DNA of 6,889 nucleotides from assembly GCA_003452695.1 (NCBI GenBank), contig DMNP01000230.1, forward strand, positions 1-6,889, read 5' to 3'. The notes under the pieces were generated by a model. It was not told the DNA's origin, made no database searches, and saw nothing but the letters and a program-made list of their open reading frames with translations. A program made the position numbers and the translations under genes. Positions 5,555 to 6,889 of the stretch are shown here, one piece after another. The DNA comes from Eggerthellaceae bacterium (GTDB lineage Bacteria; Actinomycetota; Coriobacteriia; Coriobacteriales; Eggerthellaceae). Each line of letters opens with the position of its first letter. The first letter of the stretch is position 1.

Positions 5555-6469
5555 TTAGTTATCGGTAGTTTGCGATCTGACAGGGTGGAGCACGATGGCC
5601 CTGGTCCGACCGCGCACGCTCTCGATCTCGTACCCGTCGATGACGGCACCCTGCGCCGCCATGGCGTCGAGCGTCTTAATAAGCTGGCGGAGCGCGCGAG
5701 AGCGCGCCTGCCTGCCCGCGTCCCCCCGTCCGAAAGACACGCCCAGGTCGCGCAGCATGGTCGATACGAGCACGCTCTTGCTCGTCTTCTTCTCGAGCGC
5801 GCGGGCCACGAGGTAGAGCGCCATCTGCCGTTGAGCGGCCGACACGCGTCGGCCGGAGAAGTCGGGCATCTGCCCCGGCTCGATCGGGATCACCTGTTTG
5901 CACTCGCATGCCCGCAGCGCCAGCGGGATCGCGGACAGCGGCTGCTTGGCGTCCGGCGGGGCCAAGGTGAGACCGCCGCTCGCGCCTAACGTCGAAGCGC
6001 TGCAACAGAACAGCCTGCTGCGCGGTATCGCGCTGAGCCGCGGCTCCCCATCCGACCCGCGCGCCGCCCCCATCTCGATCTCGAGCGACGCCATCTTCTT
6101 GACGGACGCGACGACCGCCTCGGCCGTCGCGGACATGCCGGCGGCATGGGGATTAGCGTAGCCGAGCGCGCGGAGCACGTCGTGGGACGTGAAGCCCAGC
6201 ACCCCCGCCTGCGCCCTCGCGGCGAGCGCCGCGCAGACCAGCAGGTCGAAGTGGTTCAGCTCGCCGCCGATCGCGTCGAAGCCGCCAGCGTGAACCGGAC
6301 GCAGCTTGAACGGGGCGCGCACGGCGCCGCGTCCGGAGACGACCACCTCGCGACGTCTTCCGTCGTAGGCCTCGGTTCCGATATGCGAGCGTCCACGTAA
6401 CATTAGCGACTTGGTGACTGCGTCGTTCGGCAGGAGCAGCTGGCGTTGCGCCTTGGCCGGACCAGGCAA
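5555..6469 (-). CDS. Probable replication initiator, two winged-helix-like segments
   Basis: The protein has 304 residues and I do not recognise the exact family. It contains two helix-rich segments that look like winged helices: about 72-135 (FDLLVCAALAARA, then FTSHDVLRALGY, then a long helix with VVASVKKMASLEIEM) and about 213-295 (QRQMALYLVARALEKKTS, STMLRDLGVSF, a basic RQARSRALRQLIKTLDAM helix, and a closing beta wing). Tandem winged helices are the plan of iteron-binding plasmid initiators (Rep_3/RepE/TrfA type). It sits directly upstream of a primase and a helicase, which supports an initiator role; a transcription regulator is the alternative. The start is TTG 6469, with GAGGA 6 nt upstream, 2 nt after the stop of the small HTH gene. 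ATG 6403 lacks a ribosome site, and the open frame before 6469 runs inside the HTH gene. Confidence 0.68.
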   Translation of the reverse strand: MPGPAKAQRQLLLPNDAVTKSLMLRGRSHIGTEAYDGRRREVVVSGRGAVRAPFKLRPVHAGGFDAIGGELNHFDLLVCAALAARAQAGVLGFTSHDVLRALGYANPHAAGMSATAEAVVASVKKMASLEIEMGAARGSDGEPRLSAIPRSRLFCCSASTLGASGGLTLAPPDAKQPLSAIPLALRACECKQVIPIEPGQMPDFSGRRVSAAQRQMALYLVARALEKKTSKSVLVSTMLRDLGVSFGRGDAGRQARSRALRQLIKTLDAMAAQGAVIDGYEIESVRGRTRAIVLHPVRSQTTDN

Positions 6470-6471
6470 GG

Positions 6472-6672
6472 CTAGTCCTCGTCGGCCAGGAGGTCGGCTA
6501 TGCCGCCCTGCCAGCCGAGGGCCTCGACGATCTTCTTCGCCTGTGCCTCCCCGGGAACGAGGCGGCCGTTCGCGATGAGCGATAAGGTGGACGGGTGCAT
6601 GCCGCAGGCTGCGGCGAAGAGGTTGATTGAGCCGTAACGGGCGATGGCTATTTTCTTCAGTTTCTTGTCCAT
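6472..6672 (-). CDS. Small Cro/XRE-like helix-turn-helix regulator
   Basis: The protein has 66 residues, almost entirely one HTH domain: INLFAAACGMHPSTLSLIANGR (residues about 16-37) is a typical Cro-like helix-turn-helix with recognition helix PSTLSLIAN, followed by a helix with AKKIVEALGW and an acidic tail. ATG 6672 is preceded by AGGAGG with 4-nt spacing. It is the first gene of the replication operon, 2 nt from the initiator, next to palindromes and direct repeats at about 6706-6736. The likely role is autoregulation of the replication operon or antagonism of the element repressor, as with Cro. The fold is clear; the target is inferred. Confidence 0.83.
   Translation of the reverse strand: MDKKLKKIAIARYGSINLFAAACGMHPSTLSLIANGRLVPGEAQAKKIVEALGWQGGIADLLADED
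6476..6480 (-). promoter_or_regulatory. Ribosome binding site deciding the TTG start of the initiator
   Basis: The minus strand reads GAGGA-CTAGCC-TTG. The Shine-Dalgarno lies in the last codons of the upstream HTH gene and the spacer contains its TAG, so initiator translation should be coupled to termination of the regulator. The rare TTG start is expected to limit the amount of initiator. Confidence 0.65.
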
Positions 6673-6705
6673 TGGTCCTCCTAATGCAGGGGCACGAGTT
6701 TTGCG

Positions 6706-6736
6706 ATTGCAAGTACAATTCGAATTGCAACTACAA
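6706..6736. promoter_or_regulatory. Control region with two direct repeats and a 12-bp palindrome
   Basis: ATTGCAAGTACAA (6706-6718) and ATTGCAACTACAA (6724-6736) match at 12 of 13 positions and are offset by 18 bp. Each contains the palindrome TTGCAA. A perfect palindrome CAATTCGAATTG (6716-6727) joins them. The block lies between the divergent starts at 6672 and 6761, so it is probably the operator/promoter of both. I could not assign a convincing -35/-10 pair. It may bind the 66-residue HTH protein; two copies are too few to call iterons confidently. Confidence 0.6.
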
Positions 6737-6760
6737 CGTTACCAACGAGGGAGGGCTCGT

Positions 6761-6889
6761 ATGTCACCTATTTTGAATACTGGAAAGCGTGACAAAGTGA
6801 ATCCCGAGTTCAGGCCCTGGTCCTCGCATGACGGGCGGGTGCTCGACCGCGCCGACCAGATGTGTTTTGTCAAGCGTATCTTTCTGATT
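6761..6889 (+). CDS. Partial hypothetical protein, runs off the right edge
   Basis: Forty-three codons are open from ATG 6761 to the window end with no stop. GGAGGG lies 5 nt upstream, a strong ribosome site. The visible N-terminus is MSPILNTGKRDKVNPEFRPW followed by a charged stretch with DGRVLDRADQM, then CFVKRIFLI, which could begin a hydrophobic segment at the cut. I do not recognise it. It diverges from the replication operon and would share its control region, so it should start the element's next module. Confidence 0.7.
   Translation, partial: MSPILNTGKRDKVNPEFRPWSSHDGRVLDRADQMCFVKRIFLI

Noticed and set aside
6470..6730. 87-codon N-terminal extension of the initiator
   Set aside because: It runs through the 66-residue HTH gene and its control region with no protein-like sequence; the TTG at 6469 has a ribosome site.
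6706..6736. Iteron array
   Set aside because: Only two copies with no third visible on either side; kept as a control region with repeats rather than called an origin.
1..6889. CRISPR array, insertion sequence, rRNA or intact tRNA genes
   Set aside because: No regularly spaced repeats, transposase motifs or conserved RNA folds were seen on either strand.

Overview
The window looks like one end of an integrated mobile element (temperate phage, phage satellite, integrative plasmid or ICE) from a GC-rich bacterium. The most GC-rich lines I sampled in the replication genes are about 68-72% GC. Strong AGGAGG-type ribosome sites, tight stop/start coupling and the protein types fit an actinomycetal host. 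My best guess is a Coriobacteriia/Eggerthellaceae-type gut anaerobe, but that is inference: no host gene is present to prove it.

Layout, left to right. Positions 1-93 are the probable element end: a 10-bp inverted repeat (11-20/74-83) around a small symmetric core, just past the integrase stop codon, which sits inside a bidirectional hairpin terminator (87-107). A tyrosine integrase (94-1344, minus) and an upstream XRE-type repressor (1331-2065, minus) form a translationally coupled two-gene operon. A very compact switch region (2097-2138) carries two overlapping divergent promoters and two palindromes. The rightward promoter serves a small HTH protein (2175-2432, plus) that is probably the excisionase. 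A structured non-coding gap with a terminator (2433-2668) and an unrecognised 212-residue protein (2669-3307, plus) follow. A convergent junction with hairpins (3308-3401) separates these from a four-gene minus-strand operon.

That operon, in transcription order, encodes a 66-residue Cro/XRE-like HTH protein (6472-6672), a 304-residue protein with two probable winged-helix segments (5555-6469, TTG start, probable replication initiator), a 298-residue zinc-finger/Toprim primase (4642-5538) and a 416-residue DnaB-type helicase lacking the DnaB N-terminal domain (3402-4652). The gaps are 2, 16 and -11 nt, so the genes are probably made as a unit. The promoter/operator region at about 6700-6740 carries two 13-bp direct repeats and a 12-bp perfect palindrome. 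A divergent gene starting at 6761 runs off the right edge.

Working model: the repressor/integrase operon maintains the integrated state, and the shared operator makes the choice between repressor and excisionase transcription mutually exclusive. After excision, the initiator-primase-helicase set would replicate the circle largely with its own priming and unwinding proteins. Nothing in the window (capsid, terminase, relaxase, T4SS) decides between phage, satellite and conjugative element.
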